Source: Paractinoplanes polyasparticus
Lineage (GTDB): Bacteria; Actinomycetota; Actinomycetes; Mycobacteriales; Micromonosporaceae
Length of the DNA: 64,000 nt
Assembly: GCF_019710575.1 (NCBI RefSeq)
Contig: NZ_JAHWFK010000001.1
Location: 806,001-870,000, forward strand
Direction: 5' to 3'
Shown here: positions 8,759 through 16,391 of the stretch, one piece after another
How the letters are laid out: each line of letters begins with the position of its first letter
Numbering within the stretch: position 1 is the stretch's first letter
Made by a program: the position numbers and the translations under genes
Notes under the pieces: generated by a model
The model's database searches: none
What the model saw: the letters and a program-made list of their open reading frames with translations, nothing else
Told to the model about the DNA's origin: nothing

Positions 8759-9550
8759 ATGACGGACCAAGAGGCCCCCGCCGAGTTGCAGCCCGACGTG
8801 CCGCACGCGGCACGCATGTGGAACTACTGGATGGGCGGGAAGGACAACTTCGCCGCCGACCGCGCCGCCGGCGACGCGGTGGCCCAGGTCTATCCCGAGA
8901 TCGCGGTGATGGCCCGCCAGTCCCGCAAGTTCCTGATCCGGGTGGTCCGCCATCTGGCCGCCGAGGCCGGCATCCGCCAGTTCCTCGACATCGGCACCGG
9001 CCTGCCCACCATGCAGAACACGCACGAGGTGGCCCAGGGCATCGCCCCCCACTCCAAGATCGTCTACGTCGACAACGACCCGATGGTCCTGGCCTACGCC
9101 CGCGCCCTGCTGGTCGGCACGACCACCGAGGGCGTCACCACGTACGTCCACGCCGACTACCACGACCCCGAGAAGATCCTGGCCGACGCCGACTCCGCGC
9201 TCGACTTCACCGAGCCGGTCGCCGTCATGTTCATGGGCGTCATGGGCTACGAACCCGACATCAAGGTCATCCGCTCGATCGTCGACACGGTGATGGCCCG
9301 CGTCCCCTCCGGCAGCTACCTGGTCTTCTGGGACGGCACCAACACCTCCGAGGCCGTGGTCGAGGGCGCAGCCAAGCTCGCCGAAATGGGCGGCGTCCCC
9401 TACATCCTGCGCAGCCCGGAAGAGCTGGCCACGGTGTTCGAGGGCCTCGAGCTGGTCGAACCCGGCCTCACCCAGATCAGCTCGTGGCGCCCCGACGGCG
9501 ACGGCATCGAGTCCATCGAGGCGTACGGCGCGGTCGGCCGCAAGCCGTAG
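8759..9550 (+). CDS. DUF574 SAM-dependent methyltransferase, copy 2
   Basis: 263 residues from the ATG at 8759. It shares the architecture of copy 1: AARMWNYWMGGKDNFAADR, QFLDIGTGLPTMQNTHEV and IVYVDNDPMVLA, ending in YGAVGRKP as copy 1 ends in YCAVGRKP. The middle and C-terminal thirds have diverged, so the pair is either an old duplication or two separate family members. A strong terminator follows 9 bases after the stop, closing the three-gene unit. Confidence 0.9.
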   Translation: MTDQEAPAELQPDVPHAARMWNYWMGGKDNFAADRAAGDAVAQVYPEIAVMARQSRKFLIRVVRHLAAEAGIRQFLDIGTGLPTMQNTHEVAQGIAPHSKIVYVDNDPMVLAYARALLVGTTTEGVTTYVHADYHDPEKILADADSALDFTEPVAVMFMGVMGYEPDIKVIRSIVDTVMARVPSGSYLVFWDGTNTSEAVVEGAAKLAEMGGVPYILRSPEELATVFEGLELVEPGLTQISSWRPDGDGIESIEAYGAVGRKP

Positions 9551-9559
9551 CCGACCCTG

Positions 9560-9589
9560 AAGGGCAGGCCGCGCTCGCGGCCTGCCCTT
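9560..9589 (+). terminator. Intrinsic terminator after the DUF574 unit
   Basis: A 13-bp stem (AAGGGCAGGCCGC paired with GCGGCCTGCCCTT) with loop GCTC, running into TTTAT. It begins ten bases after the second DUF574 stop codon. Confidence 0.88.
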
Positions 9590-9640
9590 TATCGCGCAGC
9601 CTCCGCTGTCGGGTCATACCTCGGCGCCAGGCTCAGGCGC

Positions 9641-10045
9641 TCAGCTGCTCGCGGCGTGGGCCTGGGCGAGGAGTTGTTCCGTGCGTTCCATGCAGCGCAT
9701 CCGAGCGGGTACAAGTCCGTAGGGCATTTCGGTCACCGCTTCGCCAGCACTCATCCGGGTGTCCTCCTCCCCCGTCAGGTCGGCGTCGTAGATCTCGAAG
9801 AGTTTCTCCCCGGCCCGGCCCAGCCCCGCTGCCTCGATGGCCTGCTCCCGGGATGTGGTCCAGGCTGATGCCGGCCCGGCCATCTTGCGAATCCACAGAA
9901 TGCGGATCATGTCGTCGTAGCCGTAGCGGCGGCCGTCCACGCCTCGCTCGGGCTCGGGCAACAGACCGATCTCGTGGTGGTGGCGGATGTCGCGCGGGGT
10001 CGTCCCGGCGAACGCGGCCGCATCACCGATCTTGACTACAACACC
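9641..10045 (-). pseudogene. Decayed MerR-family regulator
   Basis: The frame reads VVVKIGDAAAFAGTTPRDIR, a MerR helix-turn-helix, and then the wing RYGYDDMIRILWIRKMA, so the family is clear. Two faults are visible. There is no in-frame start codon at the expected position: the only nearby ATG (10047) is out of frame and hits a stop after two codons. After RKMA the frame reads GPASAWTTSREQ, while the next frame over the same bases reads AGISLDHIPGA, which is what MerR proteins normally have; the original frame resumes at QAIEAAG. This means two compensating indels about 12 codons apart. An unfaithful in-frame start 130 bases upstream exists but runs through a 16-bp tandem repeat. Confidence 0.7.
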
Positions 10046-10047
10046 AT

Positions 10048-10079
10048 CCAGGTCCCACCACAGCCAGGTCCCACCACAG
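10048..10079. repeat. 16-bp direct tandem repeat at the lost MerR start
   Basis: Two exact copies of CCAGGTCCCACCACAG, followed by a partial third (CCAGG). The unit length is not a multiple of three, so gain or loss of one copy shifts any reading frame crossing it. It lies directly upstream of the decayed MerR coding region. Confidence 0.8.
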
Positions 10080-10226
10080 CCAGGCCCCAGCGGGCTCGGC
10101 ACAGGGAACAACGCAAGATCTCCCCGATTGCTGCCAGGAACGTTGGCGGAGCGGCATCCGGGACGGCAGGTCCACAAGGATTCCGATCAAGCACCTGACC
10201 TGTACCCCCGACCGAGGAGCCCTTCC

Positions 10227-10961
10227 GTGCGTATCCCCTCTCGCGTCCCGGCCGCCACTGCGGTTCTCGCCGGCCTTCTGTTGACCTCGGCCTGCGCCAC
10301 CAGCGACGACACCGCCAACGCGGGAGCAGGCAACGCTCCGACCTCGAACGCCCCCTCGGTCAGCCCGACCACGACGTCACCGTCGCCTTCCGCCTCCACC
10401 TCCACGTCGTCGCCCAAGCCCACGACGTCGCGCTCGAAGTCGTCCGGCAGCGGTGGTAGCGGCGGCGGCGTCTTCAGCGGTACCCGCCAGGTGTACCTGC
10501 TGCCCAAGAACAGCGAGTCGACCCTGGGCGTCGTCCAGGACGGCAAGATCGGCCTGTCCGAGAAGTTCGGCGACGGCGAGCTGTTCGTGCTGACGGCCGT
10601 CCGCCAGGGCGGCGACCAGTACTGGATCCGCACCGCCAAGCTGCGCAAGGGCGGCGAGCCGTACTGCCTGTCGGCCAAGCTCGGATCCGGCGGCGCGCCG
10701 GCCGCTGTGAAGACCGCGGCGTGCGACGCCGCGGCATCGGACCAGCTGTTCCGCTTCCGCAAGACCGGCCAGTCGAACGGCAAGCCCACGTACACCATCC
10801 GTACGGGCAAGGACACGTACATCATCCAGGACCCGACCGGCGAGATCGCCGGCACCGGCACCGGCGTGGCCGCGGCGCAGATCGGCGAGGGCACGCCCGA
10901 CATCGACACCCCGTTCATCATCGCCGACAAGGGCAAGGCCACCATGCCCCTCCTGGACTGA
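10227..10961 (+). CDS. Lipoprotein with Ser/Thr-rich linker, unknown function
   Basis: 244 residues from a GTG with GAGGAG just upstream. A lipobox LLLTSAC places the lipidated cysteine at about residue 23. Next comes a long Ser/Thr/Pro linker (residues about 35-80, ending GSGGSGGG), and then a globular domain of about 160 residues with VYLLPKNSEST, FVLTAVRQGGDQYWIRTAK and TYTIRTGKDTYIIQDP. The repeated Q/R-W-x-I and TYIIQ patterns hint at a beta-trefoil-like fold, but I do not recognise the family. It is probably anchored to the outer face of the membrane. Confidence 0.75.
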   Translation: MRIPSRVPAATAVLAGLLLTSACATSDDTANAGAGNAPTSNAPSVSPTTTSPSPSASTSTSSPKPTTSRSKSSGSGGSGGGVFSGTRQVYLLPKNSESTLGVVQDGKIGLSEKFGDGELFVLTAVRQGGDQYWIRTAKLRKGGEPYCLSAKLGSGGAPAAVKTAACDAAASDQLFRFRKTGQSNGKPTYTIRTGKDTYIIQDPTGEIAGTGTGVAAAQIGEGTPDIDTPFIIADKGKATMPLLD

Positions 10962-11245
10962 CCCCGCAATCTGCCGGAAGAATGCTCCGGGTACCGACGG
11001 CCCAGCTTCCCCGGGCCGGCCGGCATCCGGCACGGGCGGTCGTGACGTCGTCCAGCTCCCGGCAGGCGGACGGTCCGCGGCGCTCGGCGAGGTCGTCGCG
11101 GAAGCGGTGGCCGCACTACGTCGGCTTCAGCAGGCGCGCCGCCACCAACCAGCTCGCCGGCGCCGTCCGCAAGCGCCCGGGTGGGATGTGAAGGTGCGGC
11201 GCGGTGACCGCGGCGAGATCGCCGCCCTGTAGCCGAGGAGGGTCC

Positions 11246-11653
11246 ATCAACATCGTTTTCGAGACGCACGCGCTGACCGAGGACAACGAACGCGGCTTCG
11301 CCACGGGTTGGCTACCCGGCCGCCTCAGCGAACGCGGCCGGTCCAACGCAGCCGACATGGGCCGCCGCCGCCGCGACGACGGCATCGCCGCGGTCTTCAG
11401 CTCAGATCTGCGCCGAGCCGCAGACACGGCAGAGATAGCCTTCGGCGCCACCACCATCCCGATCCTGTACGACTGGCGCCTGCGCGAGTGCGATTTCGGC
11501 GAGCGCAACGGAAGCCCGTCCTCCGAGGTGGGCCGCGACCGCCTGGCGACCTACCGGGCCCTGGAACACGCAGCCCACGGCCGCACCATTCACGACCTGG
11601 TAGCCGAAACCTTCGAGTGGCGCCCCGAAGGCTGGGAGTACACGCTCGACTGA
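11246..11653 (+). pseudogene. Histidine phosphatase family protein, internally deleted
   Basis: The N-terminal half is a recognisable histidine phosphatase of the actinobacterial VFETH...DNE...ATGWLPG..SERG type, followed by GIAAVFSSDLRRAADTAEIAF and DWRLRECDFGERNG. The C-terminal half jumps from DRLATYRALE to HGRTIHDLVAETFEWRPEGWEYTL. Members of this family normally have about 60-70 residues in that interval, including the second catalytic histidine in a VIGH-A motif; here it is gone. The expected start codon also reads ATC (11246) rather than ATG, four bases after a good GAGGAGGG. Both faults point to a dead gene. Confidence 0.7.
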
Positions 11654-11818
11654 CGGCCAAGCGACCGACGCCATCCCAGCGTCGACTCCAGGCGGACGCG
11701 CACGAAGCCGCCGCGGGCCGAAGCCAGGTGGCCGACCACCTCTCGTAGCTGGAGCCGCCTGTTCCGCCCCAGTGCCCCGGCGGGGTCACGCGCATGAGAC
11801 TGCCACCTGAATTCCGCA

Positions 11819-12568
11819 CTAGAGGGGCCGGCGGCGGAGGACCAGGGTGGCGAAGCCGAGGACTCCGCGGTAGCCGCGCAGCCACTGGTCGCGGTGCTCG
11901 TTCGCCAGGCGGGTGGCTTCGGGCGCGTCGGGGTGGCCGGGGTTGTCGATGGCCCACTCGAGCAGGGAGCCGGTCCAGGACCACTCGTAGTCGTCCCACT
12001 CGGCGGCGTCGCTGATGTGGGCGTAGATGGGATGCCAGCCGGCGTCGGCGGCGGTTTCGATCAGGGTGGGCAGGTCGGTGAAGTCGCCGGGCTTGGCGTC
12101 CAACGCGGCCAGGGCTTGCGGGGTCGGGCTCGTCTCCCAGAAACCGTCGCCGACGATCAGGACGCCGTGGGGGTTCACGTGGCGGCCGGCCAGGTCGAGG
12201 GTTTCGGCGAAGCCGCCGAAGGCATGGGTGGAGCCGACGCAGAGCACCAGGTCGTAGTCGCCGTCGGGGACGTACGTCCGCGCATCGCGCTCGTGCAGTG
12301 TCAGACGGTCGGACAGCTCGCGCATGGCCGCCACCGCTTCCGCACGCTCCAGGGCGTGCGCGCTCAGGTCGACGCCGTCGGCGTGTCCGTCGGGATAGTG
12401 GGCCAGCGCCTGCAGCGCCCACGCCGCCTGGCCGCAGCCCAGATCGAGGATCCGGGCTGCCGGTCCGCGCCCGGCACGGCGCAGCAACTTGTTCACGTTG
12501 ACGCCCGCGACCGGCGCGGCGATGGGGTGATGGGTGTGCGCGAGCGCGCTGACACGTTGACGATCCAC
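11819..12568 (-). CDS. Class I SAM-dependent methyltransferase
   Basis: 249 residues. Motif I is RILDLGCGQAAWALQAL (residues about 40-55), motif II GVDLSAHALERAEAV, and the post-II acidic residue lies in LHERDARTYV. The central YDLVLCVGSTHAFGGF and HGVLIVGDGFWE are typical of small-molecule methyltransferases of the UbiE/methyltransferase-25 kind. The substrate is unknown. It is divergent from the TetR gene, and the 61-base gap holds a TetR-like palindrome, so it is a probable target of that regulator. A TATAGT at about 12588-12593 on the minus strand may be its -10 box. Confidence 0.85.
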   Translation of the reverse strand: MDRQRVSALAHTHHPIAAPVAGVNVNKLLRRAGRGPAARILDLGCGQAAWALQALAHYPDGHADGVDLSAHALERAEAVAAMRELSDRLTLHERDARTYVPDGDYDLVLCVGSTHAFGGFAETLDLAGRHVNPHGVLIVGDGFWETSPTPQALAALDAKPGDFTDLPTLIETAADAGWHPIYAHISDAAEWDDYEWSWTGSLLEWAIDNPGHPDAPEATRLANEHRDQWLRGYRGVLGFATLVLRRRPL

Positions 12569-12596
12569 GTGGTCCAGTCAACACGAAACTATATTT

Positions 12597-12613
12597 ACGA
12601 ACGGTCGGTCGTT
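12597..12613. promoter_or_regulatory. TetR-type operator in a divergent promoter
   Basis: ACGAACGGTCGGTCGTT is an imperfect palindrome (12 of 16 symmetric positions match) of the AACGACCG/CGTTCGT kind bound by TetR/AcrR repressors. It sits between the methyltransferase start (12568) and the TetR start (12630), where a bound dimer could block both promoters. Confidence 0.65.
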
Positions 12614-12629
12614 TAGTAGGGTCGACGGC

Positions 12630-13265
12630 ATGGGAACAGACGGGCGGCTACTGCGGGGTGAGCGCACCCGCACCGCCGTGCTCGACCGGGCGTTGCAGCT
12701 GGCGACGACGGCGGGCCTCGACGGCCTGTCGCTCAGCCAGGTCGCCGATTCGCTCGGCGTCAGCAAGTCCGGTCTGTTCGCGCACTGGCGTTCCAAGGAA
12801 GAGCTGCAGCTGGCAGTCATCGCCCACGCCCGCGCCCAGTGGACAGAGCTGGTCATCGGCCCGGCTCTGGAAGCGCCACGCGGCGTGCGACGCCTGTGGG
12901 CTGTGCACAACCAGCGGCTCGACTTCTACGAGTCGAAGACCCTGCCCGGTGGCTGCTTCTTCGCCAACGCGCATTTCGAGTTCAATGCCCGGCCGGGCGC
13001 GGTGCGAGACCGGCTGGCCGTGGAACTCCGGGACTGGATGGGCTTTCTGACCAGCCTGGCCACGGACGCAGTCGCGCTGGGTGACTTCAGGCCCGGCACC
13101 GATCCGGCCGGCATCGCGTACGAAGCGGAATCTCTTGGCGTCTGCGCCGTGATGCAGGCGCCGGTGCTGGGCGCCGACGTGACGTTCCGCCATGCCCGCC
13201 GTGCCCTGTTCGACCATCTGCGAGCAGTCACCACTGACCCGACGATCCTTCCGGAGCCGACATGA
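12630..13265 (+). CDS. TetR/AcrR family transcriptional regulator
   Basis: 211 residues. The N-terminal DNA-binding domain covers residues about 12-60: RTRTAVLDRALQLATTAG, LSLSQVADSLGVSKSGLFAHW and RSKEELQLAVI. The ligand-binding half has the CFFANAHFEFNARPGAVRDRL pattern of the TetR_C_6-like group. The stop codon overlaps the thioesterase start (ATGA), so the two are translationally coupled. A palindrome just upstream suggests autoregulation together with the divergent methyltransferase. Confidence 0.92.
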   Translation: MGTDGRLLRGERTRTAVLDRALQLATTAGLDGLSLSQVADSLGVSKSGLFAHWRSKEELQLAVIAHARAQWTELVIGPALEAPRGVRRLWAVHNQRLDFYESKTLPGGCFFANAHFEFNARPGAVRDRLAVELRDWMGFLTSLATDAVALGDFRPGTDPAGIAYEAESLGVCAVMQAPVLGADVTFRHARRALFDHLRAVTTDPTILPEPT

Positions 13266-13699
13266 CAACCGCTGTCCACACCTACGGCGCCGTCGTTCCA
13301 CAGGCCGTGCACTTCGACGACCTCGACGCAATGGGCGTTCTGCACAACAGCCGCTACGCCGTCCTGGTGGAAAGAGCCATCGTCGTCTGGTGGGCCGAGC
13401 GCGGCGTGTCCTTCACCGGCGGCCGCCCCACCACGCCCGACGCGTTCAACGTGGTGCGCGAATACCAGATCACCTTCCACACACCGATCCGCGGCACCGG
13501 CGAGATCGACATCCGCTTCTGGCTGGACCGCATGGGCACCACCAGCGCCGAGTACGGCTTCCAGGTGACGTCCGCCGACGCCCAGACCGTCTACGCCGAG
13601 GGCCGCCGCGTCAATGTCCGCCTCGACCCCGCCACCATGCGCCCAGCCCCGTGGACGCCCGATGGCCGAGCCATAGCCGCCACCCTCCAACGCCCCTGA
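13262..13699 (+). CDS. Acyl-CoA thioesterase (4HBT-like hotdog fold)
   Basis: 145 residues. The hotdog-fold active-site signature is FDDLDAMGVLHNSRY, with Asp22 in the position of the catalytic aspartate of 4-hydroxybenzoyl-CoA thioesterase. VVREYQITFHTPIRGTGEIDI forms the long central strand typical of YbgC/4HBT proteins. It would hydrolyse an acyl-CoA thioester in the cytoplasm; the acyl group is unknown. It is translationally coupled to the TetR gene, so it is the most direct candidate for what that regulator controls. Confidence 0.85.
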   Translation: MTTAVHTYGAVVPQAVHFDDLDAMGVLHNSRYAVLVERAIVVWWAERGVSFTGGRPTTPDAFNVVREYQITFHTPIRGTGEIDIRFWLDRMGTTSAEYGFQVTSADAQTVYAEGRRVNVRLDPATMRPAPWTPDGRAIAATLQRP

Positions 13700-14376
13700 C
13701 CCAGCACCACGGTCCGCGGCGGCGAGGAGCGCCGGGCACGCTTGGCCGCCCCGCGCGACACCGCCACCGACCGGCCGACACGACCCGACAAGCACTCATC
13801 GCCGACACCGACGCGCACCACCGCCGGTCGGCAAGCCGCGCAGGACGGAACACGACCCGTGTCCGTTGCCATCGCAGTGTGTCCGCGTGCAACTTTGTCT
13901 CCGGTCACCCGAGCGCGTGAAGATCTGGGCGAGAACTTTCTGGACGTTGATGCTGCTGAGCCGCCGCCGGCAGATCATGCCCGACTGCAGAGAATCGCAG
14001 CTCAGCAAGCCCAGAGACAGGCTTCGGTGGCTCGAATCCGGCCCGGACGCACCGCTGCAGCGCCGGCACGACCTGGAACAGCGGGCTGCGGGCCAGCGAA
14101 CCGGCGCACATCAGCACACCGGTGGGCGGCTGGCTTCATCGGTGAGTTGGAGGCCCCGTTGATCGGTGGTCTCGGGTCCCACTGCTCGGCAGCCGACTTC
14201 CGGCCCACCGTGTTGGTGGTGGGTTGTCAGCGGCGGCAAAGTTGTTCGTAGCTCTCGCGTGGTTGAGCGGTCAGTCGGTTGATGTCGTGTCGGCGGCACC
14301 AGATCACATGGAAGAAGACGCCGCCGCGGCGCGGGTGAACGGATCGCGGCGACGAGGCTGACGGACCTCGCGACGC
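13700..14376. other. Gene-poor interval
   Basis: No open frame here carries a convincing start, ribosome site or recognisable motif. Short frames on both strands lack family resemblance. A TCGAATCC string near 14030 recalls a tRNA T-loop, but its flanks do not pair. The stretch may be decayed coding DNA. Confidence 0.5.
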
Positions 14377-14583
14377 TCAGGATCGGCCCTGCGCGTTCCT
14401 TCGTGCAATAAAGACGGAGCCGACGACCACACCCAGGCCCGCACCGAGCGCGACTCCGAAACCGGCGTTGTCGAAAAAACCCCCGACGACAACGCCGAAG
14501 AGTGAGCCGAATGCGATCCAGACTCCCAGATTTCCCCAGGGCCCGAGACCTGCGGCGCCAGGGGGCGTGTTCTTGCTCGTCAT
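14377..14583 (-). CDS. Small glycine-zipper membrane protein
   Basis: 68 residues from an ATG preceded by GGGGAGAGATGCC. After a short polar start (MTSKNTPPGAAGLGPWGN) there are two hydrophobic segments: LGVWIAFGSLFGVVVGGFF and GFGVALGAGLGVVVGSVFIA. They are linked by DNA, and the tail is basic (RRNAQGRS). Regular Gly spacing in both helices suggests tight packing within the membrane. It resembles short AtpZ/YrhC-like two-helix proteins in layout, but no family can be assigned. Confidence 0.65.
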   Translation of the reverse strand: MTSKNTPPGAAGLGPWGNLGVWIAFGSLFGVVVGGFFDNAGFGVALGAGLGVVVGSVFIARRNAQGRS

Positions 14584-15440
14584 GGCATCTCTCCCCAGGA
14601 CGCGGGCGGAAAAGGCTGACATCTAGCGGCCCACCACGGCGGATGCGCAACCATCCTCCTCACAAAATATCACCGGACATCAATAACCTTCGCGTCGCTG
14701 ACCGGTGTCTCGGCACTGTAGGCGCCTCCGGCGATGCACCGACCGTGTGCTGTCAGTGAAGCTGAGTAGGCCGGATGGGCACGCGATGACCTGCGTTTCG
14801 TCCGCCAGTTGGAGTCCCGATCAATTGGCTGGTTCAACATTCGCCGGTCTCGGACCCGCCGTTGACGGTGGGAGCATTGGCGGGTCCGAACGAAAGCCCG
14901 CCGATGCCCGACCGGATCACCGCCGCCCCTGTCCGGCGCACCCACTGGGCACTGCAGGCCATCCTCGTTTTCGCCGACGTCGCCGACCACGTCCGATGGA
15001 CCTTGAGATGCGCCACCTTCCCTCCTTGAACCGTCCGAATCGCATCCCTACCTGGTGGTCAAGCAGAAAAGCCGGCACCACGTTCGCAATCAGCGACATC
15101 ACGATCCTCGGATTCGCCGGCGGCATCGCCCACGCCGCGCACGCGATCCGCCGCTCGCTGGGCTCCCCTCACCTGTCACGACATCCCAGCGCTGCCGCTC
15201 CCCGACACCGCCGTCATCACTCGCCCGGCCGCTGACCCACCGTTGTGAACCTCGGTCCCGCCACCGCAGAAGCGGGCTCCAAGGTCAGCGATATCGATCA
15301 AGGAAATTGCTCAACCCGGGCCCGAAAGTCGCGCACATCTGGGCTCGTCACACGCACGAAGCCAGGAGGCCGCCGGTGATCGGCGAGTCGGGTGGGTGGC
15401 CGTCGTCGATCGGCACGATGATGGGTGTGGAGTGGGGGCG
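14584..15440. other. Gene-poor interval upstream of the MetF-like gene
   Basis: 857 bases without a supported gene. Frames are open because of high GC but have no ribosome sites or recognisable motifs. Base composition is somewhat lower in GC than the neighbouring genes, especially 14640-14860. It may contain decayed genes. Confidence 0.5.
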
Positions 15441-16307
15441 ATGGAAGCCGACAGCGCGCAAATCAAGCTGGCAGAGCTGCTTGCCGGCTACTCGCTCGAG
15501 ATGACCGGCAAGGACGTCGGCGAGCTGGCGGCCGCGCGCGAGCTGATCGATGTCGGCACCCGGGTCAACATCACGTTTCTCAGCGGCGAGGACCGTGGGC
15601 TCCGCCTGGCGGCGGCCGCGGCCGTCAAGGCGTACGGGTTCACGCCCGTCCCCCACATTTCGGCCCGCCGGTTGGCTTCGCGCGCTGCCCTGGAGGAGTT
15701 TCTGCGGGAGCTGGGCCGGGTGGGTGCCGTTGACAACGTCTTCGTGGCCGGCGGGGACCCGGACGAGCCGCAGGGGCCGTTCGGCGACTCACTGTCGGTG
15801 ATCGAGTCCGGGCTTCTCGAGACCCATGGCGTACAGCGGGTGAGTATCGCCGGATATCCGGAGGGTCACCCGGGCATTCCCGATCACGTGCTGTGGCCGA
15901 GTCTCACCTCGAAGCTCGCCGGCCTGCGCGGCCGCGGGCTGGCCGCCGAGATCGTCACCCAGTTCGGCTTCGACGCCGACCCGGTGCTCGACTGGATCGC
16001 CGCCGTCCGTGAGCGCGGGATCGACATCCCCATCCGGGTCGGCGTGCCCGGGCCGGCCGGCGTGCGCCGGCTGCTGCGATACGCGGCCCGCTTCGGTGTC
16101 GGCACGAGCGCCACCCTGGCCCGGCGGTACGGCGCAGACCTGTTGGCCACCGCCGGTCCGGACGCCTTCCTGCGCGCGCTGGCCACCGACCACCACCCCG
16201 ACCAGCACGGACGGATCGGACTGCACTTCTACACGTTCGGCGGCCTGCGGGCCACCACCCAGTGGATCAGCGACTTCCGCACCGGACAGCAGCCGGCAAC
16301 CAGCTGA
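15441..16307 (+). CDS. Methylenetetrahydrofolate reductase family protein
   Basis: 288 residues from an ATG with AGTGGGGG upstream. MetF reduces 5,10-methylene-THF to 5-methyl-THF using FAD. The TIM-barrel landmarks are visible: YSLEMTGKDVGELAAA near the start (the EVTP-like strand has become YSLEMTGK), GFTPVPHISARRL, VFVAGGDPDEPQGPFG, VSIAGYPEGHP, VTQFGFDA and IPIRVGVPGP. These match MetF strands in order. This belongs to the divergent actinobacterial group rather than the housekeeping MetF. A role in a one-carbon or O-demethylation pathway is possible, but nothing next to it supports this. Confidence 0.8.
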   Translation: MEADSAQIKLAELLAGYSLEMTGKDVGELAAARELIDVGTRVNITFLSGEDRGLRLAAAAAVKAYGFTPVPHISARRLASRAALEEFLRELGRVGAVDNVFVAGGDPDEPQGPFGDSLSVIESGLLETHGVQRVSIAGYPEGHPGIPDHVLWPSLTSKLAGLRGRGLAAEIVTQFGFDADPVLDWIAAVRERGIDIPIRVGVPGPAGVRRLLRYAARFGVGTSATLARRYGADLLATAGPDAFLRALATDHHPDQHGRIGLHFYTFGGLRATTQWISDFRTGQQPATS

Positions 16308-16341
16308 GCCGGGGCCGAGAAAGCGGCGCCTTGCGAGCGAA

Positions 16342-16365
16342 AACTTGCGGTACAGTCCGGAAGTT
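16342..16365. promoter_or_regulatory. Operator-like palindrome before the GH43 gene
   Basis: AACTTGCGG and CCGGAAGTT form 9-bp arms with one mismatch around TACAGT. The centre lies about 38 bases upstream of the GH43 ATG. The size and placement fit a LacI-type sugar repressor site, but no LacI gene is in the window. Confidence 0.5.
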
Positions 16366-16391
16366 ACGCGATCGAGCGGCAGGGGACGACG

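Noticed and set aside
14000..14080. tRNA gene suggested by a GGCTCGAATCC string
   Set aside because: The flanking bases do not form the T stem, and no acceptor or anticodon stems can be drawn upstream.
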